Shown here piece by piece: positions 41,801-50,060 of a DNA stretch of 64,000 bases (the stretch's first letter is position 1; each line of letters opens with the position of its first letter). The notes under the pieces were generated by a model. It was given only the letters and a program-made list of their open reading frames with translations, did not search any database and was not told the DNA's origin. Position numbers and translations under genes: made by a program. The stretch comes from Conyzicola lurida. Lineage in GTDB: Bacteria > Actinomycetota > Actinomycetes > Actinomycetales > Microbacteriaceae. Location: NCBI RefSeq assembly GCF_014204935.1, contig NZ_JACHMJ010000001.1, positions 3,162,001 to 3,226,000 on the forward strand, read 5' to 3'.

Positions 41801-41844
41801 TCGCGCCCGAAGCGACGACGTTCGCCCTGCGGTTCGTGCTCTAG
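38833..41844 (+). CDS. GH2 beta-galactosidase with repeat-encoded insertions
   Basis: A 1,003-residue LacZ-type enzyme: sugar-binding and jelly-roll domain (~1-220), immunoglobulin-like domain, TIM barrel with acid/base E432 (MANESWVG) and nucleophile E510 ([11 protein letters not shown]), then domain 4 and the large C-terminal beta-sandwich ([19 protein letters not shown]). No signal peptide: cytoplasmic. Two segments break the alignment expected for the family and coincide exactly with family-1 repeats. One near residues 262-290 encodes [13 protein letters not shown]; one near 698-730 encodes GFDKLN and GFDTLN motifs. Both stay in frame and lie in linkers between domains. Last gene of the importer operon; hydrolyses beta-galactosides or related glycosides. 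Confidence 0.93.
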   Translation: MTDHHETFSPGTGRRRPRADFLSDAARLSLNGQWKFALSPTAAGTGPGFTDPDLDDSAWADIRVPAHWVLEGHGQPLYTNTAFPIPVDPPRVPTENPTGDYRLAFELPAGWRAAGTVLRFQGVDSSGTVWLNGAELGHSKGSRLPFEFDVGAHLVPGVNVLAVRVHRWSSGTYLEDQDMWWLPGIFRDVELLERPDGAIDDFFVHADYDHLTGLGTLRVDADVAGLVDLPELGIRGLPTGATVTVPVEPWSAELPRLYRGSLRAAPESVPELVEGPNAAGPVTSTGSATGTETIALAVGFRTVAITDGRLLVNGRPVFFRGVNRHEHDPDRGRSLDVETMRRDILMMKRANINAVRTSHYPPHPEFLRLCDELGLWVVEECDIETHGFIYTGWEGNPPAVAEWKPALLDRIERMVERDKNHASIVVWSMANESWVGDTFGDLETAIRDRDPSRPIMYERDPSYQNSDFYSLMYPSLEDLEAIGRRDEARPENVTDEQDARRRDLPFLLCEYAHAMGNGPGSLIDYQRILESSDRFCGAFVWEWIDHGFTSPDGTFMMHGGDIEFRPNGGRYCLDGLVFPDRTPSPGLFELKAAIAPVSIEVDAAAGVARIANKHDFRDLSHLAFDWVVEVDGLPVARGSLDVPPVAARSAVDVPLPAVAPAPAGETWVTVTASLAADTPWADAGHEVALGQAPIDLRKRVEPVETPTRTPQGFDKLNPPPPGFDTLNPLLALGPAAFDPRTGRLTRLGDLDLDGPVLDVWRAPTENDRGQGPRNTMAATWKAVGLDRLLHRTDSVDADGDRLTVVTRSAPAAHGIGLRTVFAWTLRDDALDLAVTVTPEGIWRDTPIGNHDVWLPRLGLRFGLPGGFESAEWFGRGPGESYSDSLAASRVGRFSSTIDALQTHYPVPEENGNHVGTRWLELSGAGLTALRVEGAPHFDFTARRWTSEDLERARHPKDLSDSGRVWLNLDHAQQGLGSAACGPSLPERYRVAPEATTFALRFVL
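39641..39696. repeat. Family-1 repeat inserted in the GH2 gene (inter-domain)
   Basis: CCGAGCTTGTCGAAGGG (39641-39657) and ACTTCGACAGGCTCAGCG (39679-39696) form an inverted pair inside the coding region. It is translated in frame as PELVEGP and TSTGSAT-type peptides between the second domain and the catalytic barrel. Confidence 0.8.
40928..41015. repeat. Three family-1 arms inserted in the GH2 gene
   Basis: Three consecutive arms lie in the reading frame: GGGTTGAGCCCGTCGAAACC (40928-40947), GGTTTCGACAAGCTCAACCC (40966-40985) and GGTTTCGACACGCTGAACCC (40996-41015). They translate as VEPVET, GFDKLNP and GFDTLNP in a proline-rich linker before the C-terminal domain. Confidence 0.8.
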
Positions 41845-42293
41845 CCGTCGACCGGCTCTTCGATCGGGGTGAGCACGAAGACCGGGATCTCGCGGTCGGT
41901 CTTCGTCTGATAGTCCGCGTAGTCGGGGTAGGCCGCGACGGCACGCTCCCACCACGCGGCCTTCTCGTCGCCCTCGATGAGGCGCGAGGTGTAGTCGCGC
42001 TTGACGGCGCCGTCCTGCAGCTCGACGTGCGGGTTCGCGAGCAGGTTGAAGTACCAGACCGGGTGCTTCGGGGCTCCGCCGAGGGACGCGACGACCGCGT
42101 ACTCGCCGTCGTGCTCGACGCGCATCAGCGCGGTCTTGCGTAGCTTGCCCGACTTCGCGCCGACGCTGGTCAGCAGGATGATCGGCATACCGCGCAGGTC
42201 GCCGCCTTCCGCGCCATCCGTCGCCTCGAAAAGCTCGGCCTGCTTGCGCGCCCATTCGGACGTGCTCGGTTCGTATTCTCCCAAGAGTGGCAT
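41841..42293 (-). CDS. Deazaflavin (F420)-dependent nitroreductase family protein
   Basis: 150 residues of the DDN/PNPOx-like fold: an N-terminal [21 protein letters not shown] helix, then [51 protein letters not shown], the characteristic family block. It probably reduces substrates with F420H2 or binds a related deazaflavin or flavin. ATG at 42293 gives the canonical start; longer frames run into repeats. It is convergent with the GH2 gene and shares the CTAG stop tetranucleotide with it. No genomic link to a substrate. Confidence 0.9.
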   Translation of the reverse strand: MPLLGEYEPSTSEWARKQAELFEATDGAEGGDLRGMPIILLTSVGAKSGKLRKTALMRVEHDGEYAVVASLGGAPKHPVWYFNLLANPHVELQDGAVKRDYTSRLIEGDEKAAWWERAVAAYPDYADYQTKTDREIPVFVLTPIEEPVDG

Positions 42294-42347
42294 GACTCTA
42301 TTCCACCACCTACGCGGCCTCCAGCGCGGCGTCATGCCGTGACGACG

Positions 42348-42446
42348 CTGAGCGACGTCACGCTCGCGGAGGTTTGTCACGGGCGCGCTGAGGTTTGTCG
42401 CGCACGCGCACGCACGAACGGGCGCGTGCGAAACAAACCTGCGCGG
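42348..42446. repeat. GC-rich palindromic repeat, family 2, copy B
   Basis: It contains the CTGAGCGACGTCACGCTCGC block (42348 onward), which is an inverted near-exact copy of 8101-8130. A hairpin follows, AGGTTTGTCGCGCACGCGC (42391-42409) with GCGCGTGCGAAACAAACCT (42422-42440), paired at 17 of 19 positions. The hairpin region aligns with 8012-8076. It lies upstream of the nitroreductase gene. Confidence 0.75.
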
Positions 42447-42512
42447 CGACACGGGGCTGCGCGGCGACACGGGGCTGCGCGGCGACACGGGGCTGCGCGG
42501 CGACGCGGGGCT
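42441..42512. repeat. Four tandem 18-bp repeats
   Basis: Four head-to-tail copies of GCGCGGCGACACGGGGCT, the last with one substitution, directly abut the family-2 hairpin. A truncated fifth unit follows. Being a multiple of three, the array reads as SPRSPV-type hexapeptides on the minus strand, but no start signal supports translation. Confidence 0.85.
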
Positions 42513-42558
42513 GCGCGGGGCCGCGGCGACCCGGCGCCGCGGGCCGACCCCGCGGCTC

Positions 42559-43404
42559 TCAGCCCGCGAACTGCTCCCGCCAGAGGTACTCGGGCTCGAA
42601 GCCGAGCCGCGACCGCGCCTTGTCGATCGACATCAGCGTCTCGAACTCGCCGAGCTCCTTGGTCACCGGCACCGCGGCGAAGTGCAGCGCGAGCAGCTCG
42701 GCCGTCGGCACGGCCGACCCCGAGTCGGATGCCGCGATGTTGTAGACCTCGAGCCCCGGTTCCGCGTGCTCGAGCGCGAGCGAGACGGCGAGCGCGCCAT
42801 CCCGGGCGTCGATGTAGCTGAACATGAGCGACCGGCGGTAGCCGGGGTCCGCGGCCCGGGCGAAGCTGCCGTACTCGTCCGCCGTCACGACGTTCGTGAA
42901 GCGCAGGGCGGTGATCGACAGGGCGGGGTTCCAGCGCACGAGCTGCGCGACCATCGCCTCCTCGAGCACCTTGCCGAGGCCGTAGGTGTTGTTCGCCGCG
43001 GTCACCGTCTCGTCGAGCGGCAGGGCGGCCGGCGCCTCGTCGAACGGGAACCCCATCGCCGTGATGCTCGACGCGTAGACGACGGTGTCGATCCCGGCGC
43101 GCATCGCCGCCTGGAACACGTTGAACGAGACGGTCAGGTTGTTGTGGAACGTCGTGACGTCGGGCACGAGACCATTGACCGGGATGGCGGCCAGATGCAC
43201 GACCGCGTCGAGACCCGAGTGCCGCGAGTCGATGCCGAGGAACGCGTCGAGGGTCTGCCCGTAGTCGGTGAAGTCGACGCGCGTGAACCCGGGTCCGGGG
43301 GCTCCGGCGATGTCGAGCCCGATGACGTCGTGGCCGTCGGCGCGGAGGCGCTCGACGGTCGCCCGGCCGAGTTTGCCTGTGCTGCCGGTGACTGCGATGC
43401 GCAT
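42559..43404 (-). CDS. NAD(P)-dependent epimerase/dehydratase
   Basis: A 281-residue extended SDR with the N-terminal [20 protein letters not shown] nucleotide motif, a VVHLAAIP segment, and the active-site pattern with Ser (YASSITAMG) and [12 protein letters not shown] (Tyr-x-x-x-Lys). The size suits sugar-nucleotide epimerases or uronate dehydrogenase-like enzymes; the latter would fit a sugar-acid operon. Last gene of a five-gene minus-strand run headed by the Tm-1-like gene, although a family-1 repeat separates it from the cupins. Substrate unknown. Confidence 0.87.
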   Translation of the reverse strand: MRIAVTGSTGKLGRATVERLRADGHDVIGLDIAGAPGPGFTRVDFTDYGQTLDAFLGIDSRHSGLDAVVHLAAIPVNGLVPDVTTFHNNLTVSFNVFQAAMRAGIDTVVYASSITAMGFPFDEAPAALPLDETVTAANNTYGLGKVLEEAMVAQLVRWNPALSITALRFTNVVTADEYGSFARAADPGYRRSLMFSYIDARDGALAVSLALEHAEPGLEVYNIAASDSGSAVPTAELLALHFAAVPVTKELGEFETLMSIDKARSRLGFEPEYLWREQFAG

Positions 43405-43428
43405 GGGGGTCCTTTGGAGGGAGGTGGA

Positions 43429-43475
43429 TTGAGCTGTCGAAATCTATCGGGTGGGGGTTTCGACGGGCTCGACCC
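43429..43475. repeat. Family-1 repeat, diverged copy
   Basis: TTGAGCTGTCGAAA (43429-43442) and TTTCGACGGGCTCGACCC (43458-43475) lie in the 106-bp gap between the epimerase and cupin genes. The right arm has two substitutions relative to the common form. Confidence 0.65.
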
Positions 43476-43510
43476 GCTCGAGAGTTTCGATACGGCCGTG
43501 GACGACCTGC

Positions 43511-43909
43511 TCAACCACCGTAGGCCGGGAAGTCGGCGGGCAACGCCGCCGCGGGCACCGCGTGCCCCGCGGCGTCCGTCTCGGTGTGGTGCAGGTGCCC
43601 GGTGCGGCCGCCGGACGGGTGCCCGGTCTCGGTGAAGAAGCCCCGCACGGTCTCGTAGACCTCGACGAAGTCGTGGGTGTCGCCCGCGCGCGTGAGCACG
43701 ATGTCGCCGGCCTGCACGTAGCGTTCCTCCCCCTCGATGAGAATCTTCGCCTTACCCTCCCACAGGAACCACACCTCGTGGTCGTCGTGGAAGTGGCGGT
43801 CGAAACGTCCGCCGTCGACGGTGATGGCGAAGCGGCCGATCGTGGCGATCTCGGCCCAGTCGGGCCGATTCTCGGGGTTCAGCCACGATCCGGGTTCGAT
43901 GACCGGCAC
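43511..43909 (-). CDS. Cupin-domain protein (first-position partner of the tandem cupins)
   Basis: 132 residues with a GTG start at 43909, which overlaps the previous cupin stop by one base. The cupin metal motif is visible as GGRFDRHFHDDHEVWFLWEGKAKILI with the second motif GDIVLTRAGDTHDFVEV. The C-terminal tail contains GHLHHTETDAAGH, rich in histidine. Cupins of this size act as sugar isomerases, oxygenases or binding proteins. Together with the adjoining cupin it may form a heteromeric or bicupin-like enzyme. Metal and reaction unknown. Confidence 0.82.
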   Translation of the reverse strand: MPVIEPGSWLNPENRPDWAEIATIGRFAITVDGGRFDRHFHDDHEVWFLWEGKAKILIEGEERYVQAGDIVLTRAGDTHDFVEVYETVRGFFTETGHPSGGRTGHLHHTETDAAGHAVPAAALPADFPAYGG

Positions 43910-44337
43910 TAGTTGCCCTGCGACCAGAGCGGTGCGACTCCGGCGTCGAGGATCACCGCGTCCGGCAGTCCGTCGAGTCCGGTCTCCGCGCCGCCCGGCG
44001 TGTAGACGACCGAGAGCCGCAGCGGACGCCACGTCGTGTTGTAGGTCGAGTGCTGGGTGCCCTTCGGGATGTACACGGCGTCGCCCTCGCGGATCGGGAA
44101 CGCCGGGCCGTCGCCGACGGTCTGCTCGCCCTCGCCCGAGATCACGTAGATGACCTCTTCCTCCCCCGGGTGGTCGTGCGGCGCGTGCCCCTGGCCCGGG
44201 TAGATGATCACTTCGCCGACGGTGAGGCCGGCACCCTCGTCGAGGTGCGGGGTGACGAGCCACTTGATGGTGCCCCAGCCGAACGTGCGGGTGGGCACCT
44301 CGTCGGGGCGGCGGCCCGCCTGTGCTGATGTGGTCAT
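43909..44337 (-). CDS. Cupin-domain protein
   Basis: 142 residues. ATG at 44337 has AAGGAG 6-7 nt upstream; a longer start at 44352 lacks support. Motif 1 is GQGHAPHDHPGEEEVIYVISGEG (three His and a Glu, probable metal ligands) and motif 2 is GDAVYIPKGTQHSTYNTTW. The N-terminal IKWLVTPHLDEGAGLTVGEVII pattern resembles cupins seen with sugar-acid and rhamnose clusters. It follows the PEP-hydrolase-like gene by 47 bp that include a family-1 repeat arm, and overlaps the next cupin gene by one base. Confidence 0.85.
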   Translation of the reverse strand: MTTSAQAGRRPDEVPTRTFGWGTIKWLVTPHLDEGAGLTVGEVIIYPGQGHAPHDHPGEEEVIYVISGEGEQTVGDGPAFPIREGDAVYIPKGTQHSTYNTTWRPLRLSVVYTPGGAETGLDGLPDAVILDAGVAPLWSQGN

Positions 44338-44360
44338 GGAGTGCTCCTTCACGGTGGTGG

Positions 44361-44380
44361 CCCTTCGACAGGCTCAGGGA
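44361..44380. repeat. Family-1 repeat, single CCCTTCGACAGGCTCAGGGA arm
   Basis: A perfect 20-bp arm of the CTTCGACAGGCTCAG subtype, 4 bp downstream of the PEP-hydrolase-like stop codon. Confidence 0.7.
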
Positions 44381-44384
44381 CCGG

Positions 44385-45209
44385 TTAGTTGAACGGGATG
44401 GACTTGAAATCGACGAGCTGCTGCTTGATGGCGCGCTCGGTGGGCAGGCGCTCCACCGACGAGGCGCCGAAGAATCCGACGACGCCGGTGGTGTTCGCGA
44501 GGATGTAGGCCGCGTCGTCCGGCTCGGCGATCGGGCCGCCGTGGCAGAGCACGATCACGTCGGGGTTGACCGCCGCCGCGGCGTCGCGCATCTGCTGTAC
44601 GCGGTGCGCCGACTCCTCGAGCGTGAGCGCGGTCTGCGCGCCGATGGTGCCCGCCGTGGTGAGACCCATGTGCGGCACGATGATGTCGGCACCGGCCTCG
44701 GTCATCGCGACCGCCTGCTCCACGTCGAACACGTAGGGCGAGGTGAGCAGGTCGCGCTCGGCGGCCAGCCGGATCATGTCGATCTCGAGGTCGAAGCCCA
44801 TGCCGGTCTCCTCGAGGTTCTGCCGGAAGACCCCGTCGATGAGACCGACGGTGGGGAAGTTCTGCACGCCCGCGAACCCGAGCGCCTTGAGCTCGTCGAG
44901 GAACCGTTCCATCACGCGGAACGGGTCGGTGCCGTTGACCCCGGCGAGCACGGGGGTGTCACGCACGATCGGCAGCACTTCGCGGCTCATGTCGACCACG
45001 ATCTGGTTGGCGTCGCCGTAGGCGAGCAGGCCGCTGAGCGAGCCGCGGCCGGCCATGCGGTAGCGGCCCGAGTTGTAGATGATGAGGAGGTCGACCCCGC
45101 CGGCCTCCGCGGCCTTGGCCGAGATGCCGGTCCCCGCGCCGGCGCCGATGAGCGGCTCCCCCGCCGCGATCGTCGCGCGGAACCGCGCGAGCGCTGTTGC
45201 CCTGTCCAT
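44385..45209 (-). CDS. PEP-hydrolase family TIM-barrel protein
   Basis: A 274-residue TIM-barrel protein of the phosphoenolpyruvate hydrolase-like family: [49 protein letters not shown] and [18 protein letters not shown]. These blocks are conserved in proteins that almost always occur beside, or fused to, Tm-1-like proteins, as here (1-bp gap). The activity has not been settled for most members; C-P bond hydrolysis or aldol-type chemistry is inferred from the fold. ATG at 45209; the longer frame extends into the Tm-1-like gene and is not credible. Confidence 0.88.
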   Translation of the reverse strand: MDRATALARFRATIAAGEPLIGAGAGTGISAKAAEAGGVDLLIIYNSGRYRMAGRGSLSGLLAYGDANQIVVDMSREVLPIVRDTPVLAGVNGTDPFRVMERFLDELKALGFAGVQNFPTVGLIDGVFRQNLEETGMGFDLEIDMIRLAAERDLLTSPYVFDVEQAVAMTEAGADIIVPHMGLTTAGTIGAQTALTLEESAHRVQQMRDAAAAVNPDVIVLCHGGPIAEPDDAAYILANTTGVVGFFGASSVERLPTERAIKQQLVDFKSIPFN

Positions 45210-45210
45210 G

Positions 45211-46467
45211 TCAGTTCGCCTTTCCGGTGATGAGGTCGTGCAGCGCGTCGGCAGCGCGGCGGGCGAGCCCCGGGTCGTTGATGTTGTGCGGTTCGTCGAC
45301 GACCGTGACGGAGCTGCCCGCGACGGCGGCGAGCGCGGCGTCGAACAGAGCGTCATCCGCCCCCTCGTCTCTGAACGGCTGGCCGGCGTCGTCGAGGGCG
45401 GAGACTCCGCCGCGCGGGATCACCAGCACCGTGGGCGACGTCGCCGCGGCGAGCTTGGCCCCGACGCGGGCACCCAGCTCGGCGCTCTCCTCGGGCGTCG
45501 TGCGCATGAGCGTGACCGTGGGGTTGTGGATGAAGAAGAGCCGGTCGTCGAACGCGGCCGGCACGGTGTCGCGCGGTCCGAAGTTGACCATGTCGAGCGC
45601 GCCCACGCTGACGACCTGGGGCACACCGGATGCCCCGGCTGCGGTCAGTCGGGACGGCCCGGCCGTGAGGACCCCGCCCACCAGATCGTCGGCGAGCTCG
45701 GTGGTGGTGAGATCGAGCACCCCGGCGAGCAGACCGGAGCGGGCGAGCGCCTCGAGGGCGAGGCCGCCCGAGCCGGTGGCGTGGAAGACGAGCACCTCGT
45801 AGCCGAGCTCCTCGAGCCGTTCGCGCGCGGCGTCGACGGCCGGGGTCGTGACCCCGAACATCGAAGCGCCGACGAGAGGGCGGTCGTCGTGCGTTGCGGC
45901 GGTCGACCGGGCGAGACGTGCCGTCGCCATCGCGGCGATGCCGGCCGCGGCGTTGCCGAGCACCTCGCGCGAGATCTGGTTGATGCCGGCGATGTCGACG
46001 ACGCTGTACATGAGCGTCACATCGCTGGCCCCGACGTACGGGGAGACATCGCCCGACGCCATTGTCGAGACGATGAGTTTCGGGAGGCCGACCGGCAGGT
46101 CGCGCACGGCGCGGGCCGCGATCGCGGAGCCGCCGCTGCCGCCGAGGGCGAGCACACCGTCGAGTCCGTCCGCGGCGAGAAGGTCGGCCAGGACGACGGC
46201 CGCTCCCTCGCCCATCGTGGCGGTGGCGAGCCCACGGTCTCCGCGCGAACGGAGCTCGGCGATCGAGCTGCCGGCAGCCTCGGCCACCTGAGACTGGTCG
46301 ACGGAGATCAGGCCGTCGAAGCCGTGCGGTTCACGGATGCCGGTGTCGACGACCGCGACGCGCACTCCGTGCCGGGCGAGGGATTCGGCGATCCAGCGGT
46401 ACTCCGCGCCCTTGGTGTCGAGGGTTCCGACGAGGGCGACGATCGCCTCGCGAGTGCTTGCTGCCAT
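45211..46467 (-). CDS. Tm-1-like ATP-binding domain protein (UPF0261)
   Basis: 418 residues of the UPF0261 family, named after the N-terminal domain of the tomato virus-resistance protein Tm-1. Landmarks are [55 protein letters not shown] (phosphate-binding glycine loop) and [24 protein letters not shown]. It heads a minus-strand operon with the PEP-hydrolase-like protein, two cupins and an epimerase. It is divergent from the alpha-rhamnosidase gene, with a LacI-type operator overlapping the likely -35. A role in catabolism of a sugar acid or its phosphorylated product fits the context but is unproven. Confidence 0.9.
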   Translation of the reverse strand: MAASTREAIVALVGTLDTKGAEYRWIAESLARHGVRVAVVDTGIREPHGFDGLISVDQSQVAEAAGSSIAELRSRGDRGLATATMGEGAAVVLADLLAADGLDGVLALGGSGGSAIAARAVRDLPVGLPKLIVSTMASGDVSPYVGASDVTLMYSVVDIAGINQISREVLGNAAAGIAAMATARLARSTAATHDDRPLVGASMFGVTTPAVDAARERLEELGYEVLVFHATGSGGLALEALARSGLLAGVLDLTTTELADDLVGGVLTAGPSRLTAAGASGVPQVVSVGALDMVNFGPRDTVPAAFDDRLFFIHNPTVTLMRTTPEESAELGARVGAKLAAATSPTVLVIPRGGVSALDDAGQPFRDEGADDALFDAALAAVAGSSVTVVDEPHNINDPGLARRAADALHDLITGKAN

Positions 46468-46515
46468 CGGTGATCTCCATCGTCGTTGTTGGGTGACCCC
46501 ATCCTGTTCCAGATT

Positions 46516-46529
46516 TTGAAACGTGTCAA
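46516..46529. promoter_or_regulatory. LacI-type operator (Tm-1-like operon side)
   Basis: TTGAAACGTGTCAA, identical to the sites at 34545 and 34656. Read on the minus strand its end forms TTGACA, with a weak CAGGAT -10 17 bp later, so repressor should block the Tm-1-like operon. Its centre is 66 bp from the second site at 46582. Confidence 0.72.
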
Positions 46530-46570
46530 CTCTTGTCCGATTTTTGTCGTGCGTGGTAGAGATTGCGGGT

Positions 46571-46595
46571 TACTATCGGTTTTGAAACGTGTCAG
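46571..46595 (+). promoter_or_regulatory. Alpha-rhamnosidase promoter -10 and operator
   Basis: TACTAT (46571-46576) is a good -10 hexamer. It is followed 5 bp later by TTGAAACGTGTCAG (46582-46595), one base from the identical operators elsewhere. No good -35 is seen at 16-18 bp, so an activator may help, or the -10 is the main determinant. Confidence 0.6.
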
Positions 46596-46656
46596 AACGA
46601 TGAGCCGTGAGGCACGATTCACCCATTCGCTTCACCGAAAGGACCAGTGCCCAACG

Positions 46657-49254
46657 ATGGTCACACCAGGCGCCGTACGCTTCGAACACCACCGAGAGGC
46701 CCTCGGCATCGGTGTCAGCACTCCCCGCGTGTCGTGGAAGACCGTCGCGCCGGCCGGCTGGGTGCAGAGCGCCTACGAGATCGAAACCGCCACCGACGGC
46801 GGCACGGTCACGAGCGGCCGGATCGACTCGGACGAGTCCGTGCTGGTGCCGTGGGCCGCCGAGCCGCTCGTCTCGCGCCAGGCGGCGACGGTGCGCGTGC
46901 GTGTCTGGGGTGGCGACGACGTCAGCGAGTGGAGCGAGCCGTCGGCCGTCGAGGCCGGACTGCTCGACCCCGTCGACTGGATCGCCGTTCCCGTCACCGG
47001 CGACTGGCCCGAGGAAGACTCCGACGACCGCCGCCCGCCGATCGTGCGCCGCGGATTCCGCACGGAGGGCGTGATCGCCGCCGCCCGCCTCTACGTCAGC
47101 GCGCACGGCCTCTACGAGGTCGAGATCAACGGCGAGCGCGTCGGCACCGACGCGTTCTCCCCCGGCTGGACCGTCTACCGCGAGCGCCTGCGCTACTACA
47201 GCTACGACGTCACCGGACTGCTGGCCGACGGCGAGAACGCGATCGGCGCCTGGCTCGGCGACGGCTGGTACCGCGGCCGACTCGGCTGGCGCGGCGGGTT
47301 CCGCAACCTGTTCGGCGACGACCTGTCGCTCATCGCCCAGCTCGAGATCCGCTACGCCGACGGCCGCGTCGATACGGTCGCGACCGACGGCGACTGGAAG
47401 GCCGCCCTCGGGCCCATCGTCAGCTCCGGCCTCTACGACGGAGAGACCTACGACGCCCGCGACGAGGTCGACGGCTGGTCCAGCCCGCGGTTCGACGACG
47501 CCGGCTGGACACCCGTCGCCACCGGCATCCGCGACCCGGCCACCCTCGTCGCCCCCGAGGGTCCGCCCGTGCGCTGCACGCAGGAGGTCGCGCCCGTCTC
47601 GGTGCTGACCACGCCGAGCGGGGCCGCTGTGCTCGACCTCGGCCAGAATCTGGTCGGCCGCCTCCGCATCCGCGTGCGCGGGGCCGCCGGCGACACCGTC
47701 ACGATCCGCACGGCGGAGGTCATGCAGGACGGCGAGATCTACACCCGCCCCCTGCGCGACGCGAAATCGACCGACGTCTACACGCTCGCCGGGCGCGACG
47801 TCGAGGAGTGGGAGCCCCGCTTCACCATCCACGGATTCCGCTTCGCCGAGATCAGCGGCTGGCCGGGCGACATCTCAGAGGCCGTCGCGAACGGCGACAT
47901 CGTAGCGCGCGTCTACCACTCCGACCTCGAGCGCACCGGCTGGTTCGACAGCTCGAACGCGCTCGTCAACCGCCTGCACGAGAACGTGCTGTGGAGCATG
48001 CGCGGCAACTTCGTCGACATCCCCACCGACTGCCCGCAGCGCGACGAGCGGGTGGGGTGGACCGGCGACATCCAGGTCTTCGCGCCAACGGCATCCTTCC
48101 TCTACGACGTCTCGGGCATGCTCTCGTCGTGGCTCAAAGACGTCGCCGTCGAACAGCTGCCCGACGGCACCGTGCCCTGGTACGTACCGGTCATCCCCGC
48201 GAAGCACATGTGGACGCCCATCCGCCCGGGCGCGGTCTGGGGCGACGTGGCCGTGCTCACCCCGTGGGTGCTCTACGAGCGCTTCGGCGACGCCGGCATC
48301 CTCGCCGCCCAGTACGACAGCGCGAAGGCGTGGGTCGACCTGATCGACCGCCTCGCGGGACCCGACCACCTCTGGAACGAGGGCTTCCAGCTCGGCGACT
48401 GGCTCGACCCGGCGGCACCCCCGCAGGACCCGGCCGACGCCACCACCGACAAGTACCTCGTCGCCACCGCCTACTTCGCCTGGTCGACCCAGCACCTCGC
48501 GAAGACCGCGGCCGTCTTGGGCCGGGTGGATGACGCGGCACGCTACTCCGCGCTGGCCGCCGAGATCCGCGTGGCCTTCGCCGACGAGTACCTGCTGGCC
48601 GACGGCCGCATGACGAGCGACGCGCAGACGGCCTATTCGCTCGCGATCACCTTCGACCTGATCCCCGACCCGGGCCAGCTCGACCGGGCGGGGAGCCGCC
48701 TCGCCGAACTCGTCGCCGAGGCCGAGAACCGCATCGCCACGGGGTTCGCCGGCACGCCGCTCGTCTCGGACGCGCTCACCCGCGCGGGCGCGATCGACAG
48801 CGCATACGACCTGCTGCTCGAGCCCGAGTGCCCGTCGTGGCTGTACCCCGTGACGCAGGGCGCGACCACCATCTGGGAGCGCTGGGACAGCCAGCGCCCC
48901 GACGGCACGGTCAACCCCGGCACCATGACCTCGTTCAACCACTACGCCCTCGGCGCGGTCGCCGACTGGTTGCACCGCGTCGTCGCGGGCATCGCCCCGG
49001 CGGCACCCGGCTATCGCAGCATCGCGTTCGCGCCCCGGCCCGGCGGCGGCTTCACCCGGGCGTCGGCGCAACACGAGACTCCGTACGGACGCGCGTCGAT
49101 CGAGTGGCATATCGTGGAGGACGAGCTCGTCGTCGAGGTCGTCGTCCCCACGGGGGCGGATGCCACGGTCGAGCTCCCCGGACAGACGCCGATCCCGGTC
49201 GGCAGCGGTTCGCACCGCTTCACCTCCAAGCGCAAGGAAGCACTTACCCCATGA
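46657..49254 (+). CDS. GH78 alpha-L-rhamnosidase
   Basis: 865 residues, no signal peptide: a cytoplasmic GH78 enzyme releasing L-rhamnose from rhamnosides. The N-terminal fibronectin-like domain begins FEHHREALGIG...PRVSW. Carbohydrate-binding domains follow, then the (alpha/alpha)6 barrel with the CPQRDERVGWTGD motif (D463, E464) and TTIWERWDS (E741, general base), and a C-terminal sandwich (PYGRASIEW). ATG at 46657 fits the family start; ATG at 46600 would add 19 residues and overlaps the operator region. It is coupled by ATGA to a sugar isomerase gene. The complete rhamnose pathway downstream supports its specificity. Confidence 0.95.
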   Translation: MVTPGAVRFEHHREALGIGVSTPRVSWKTVAPAGWVQSAYEIETATDGGTVTSGRIDSDESVLVPWAAEPLVSRQAATVRVRVWGGDDVSEWSEPSAVEAGLLDPVDWIAVPVTGDWPEEDSDDRRPPIVRRGFRTEGVIAAARLYVSAHGLYEVEINGERVGTDAFSPGWTVYRERLRYYSYDVTGLLADGENAIGAWLGDGWYRGRLGWRGGFRNLFGDDLSLIAQLEIRYADGRVDTVATDGDWKAALGPIVSSGLYDGETYDARDEVDGWSSPRFDDAGWTPVATGIRDPATLVAPEGPPVRCTQEVAPVSVLTTPSGAAVLDLGQNLVGRLRIRVRGAAGDTVTIRTAEVMQDGEIYTRPLRDAKSTDVYTLAGRDVEEWEPRFTIHGFRFAEISGWPGDISEAVANGDIVARVYHSDLERTGWFDSSNALVNRLHENVLWSMRGNFVDIPTDCPQRDERVGWTGDIQVFAPTASFLYDVSGMLSSWLKDVAVEQLPDGTVPWYVPVIPAKHMWTPIRPGAVWGDVAVLTPWVLYERFGDAGILAAQYDSAKAWVDLIDRLAGPDHLWNEGFQLGDWLDPAAPPQDPADATTDKYLVATAYFAWSTQHLAKTAAVLGRVDDAARYSALAAEIRVAFADEYLLADGRMTSDAQTAYSLAITFDLIPDPGQLDRAGSRLAELVAEAENRIATGFAGTPLVSDALTRAGAIDSAYDLLLEPECPSWLYPVTQGATTIWERWDSQRPDGTVNPGTMTSFNHYALGAVADWLHRVVAGIAPAAPGYRSIAFAPRPGGGFTRASAQHETPYGRASIEWHIVEDELVVEVVVPTGADATVELPGQTPIPVGSGSHRFTSKRKEALTP

Positions 49255-50060
49255 ATGCGACGATCTCCCTCCAGCTGTACACGATCCGTGAGGCGCTGGA
49301 GGCGGATCCCCGCGCCGCCCTCGCCCGGGTCGCCGAACTCGGCTTCACCACCGTCGAACTCTTCGGCATGGACACCCGCGCCGACGCGTACGCCGCCGGT
49401 CTCGCCGAGACCGGCCTCACCGCGGCGAGTGCGCACGCGACCCTCGTCGGCCGCGGCGGGGTCGCGGCCCCCGACTTCGACGCGACCTTCGATCTGGCCG
49501 AGCGCCTCGGAGTCACCACGGTCATCGAGCCGTCGACGCCCGCCGCGAGCTGGAAGGACGGCGCCGAGATCGAGCGCATGGCCGACGAGCTCAACGCGGC
49601 GGCCGACGCCGCCGCCGAACGCGGACTGCGCGTCGGCTACCACAACCACGACGGCGAACTGCGGGGCCGCGTCGGGTCGGTGAGCGGGCTCGAGTACTTC
49701 ACCACCCTGCTCGACCCACGGGTCGTGCTCGAGGTCGACGCCTACTGGGTGGTCGCCGGAGGGGAGGACCTCGTGCCGTTCCTCGAGAGAACCGCCGACC
49801 GCGTGCGGTTATTGCACGTCAAAGACGGGAAGCTCGAGGGCGACCTCGCCAGCCAGCCCGCCGCCGGAACCGGCGAGACGCCCGACCACCTCGCCACCCA
49901 GGTGCCCGCCGGCACCGGTGCCGTGCCGCTCGACGCGGCACTCGCCGCCCTGCCCTCCCTCGAGTTCGCGGTGGTCGAGTTCGACGTCTACTCGGGCGAC
50001 CTCTTCGCCGGCATCGCCGCCGGCCGCGACTACCTGATCGAGCGGGGGTACGGCGCATGA
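49251..50060 (+). CDS. Sugar phosphate isomerase/epimerase (xylose isomerase-like TIM barrel)
   Basis: A 269-residue AP-endonuclease-2-type TIM barrel beginning ATISLQLYTIREALEADPRAAL. Metal-ligand motifs include VTTVIEPSTP, RVGYHNHDGEL and LEVDAYWVVAGGEDLVPFLERTADRVRLLHVKDGK. The family includes inosose, hydroxypyruvate and ketose isomerases/epimerases. It is coupled by ATGA to both the alpha-rhamnosidase upstream and the Gfo/Idh/MocA oxidoreductase downstream. Such isomerase-oxidoreductase pairs often act on oxidised (3-keto) glycosides, so it may handle the aglycone or a keto-sugar. Exact substrate unknown. Confidence 0.88.
   Translation: MNATISLQLYTIREALEADPRAALARVAELGFTTVELFGMDTRADAYAAGLAETGLTAASAHATLVGRGGVAAPDFDATFDLAERLGVTTVIEPSTPAASWKDGAEIERMADELNAAADAAAERGLRVGYHNHDGELRGRVGSVSGLEYFTTLLDPRVVLEVDAYWVVAGGEDLVPFLERTADRVRLLHVKDGKLEGDLASQPAAGTGETPDHLATQVPAGTGAVPLDAALAALPSLEFAVVEFDVYSGDLFAGIAAGRDYLIERGYGA

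Noticed and set aside
42294-42488. A 65-residue N-terminal extension of the nitroreductase encoded by the tandem repeats (SPRSPV motifs)
   Set aside because: Family members start near [10 protein letters not shown]; the extension is simply the repeat read on the minus strand.
42441-42512. Possible CRISPR array
   Set aside because: The 18-bp units are directly adjacent with no spacers and there are no cas genes; it is a simple tandem repeat.
46486-46656. N-terminal extensions of the alpha-rhamnosidase gene
   Set aside because: They translate the promoter and operator region. The ATG at 46657 gives the family-typical N-terminus; ATG at 46600 remains a weaker possibility.
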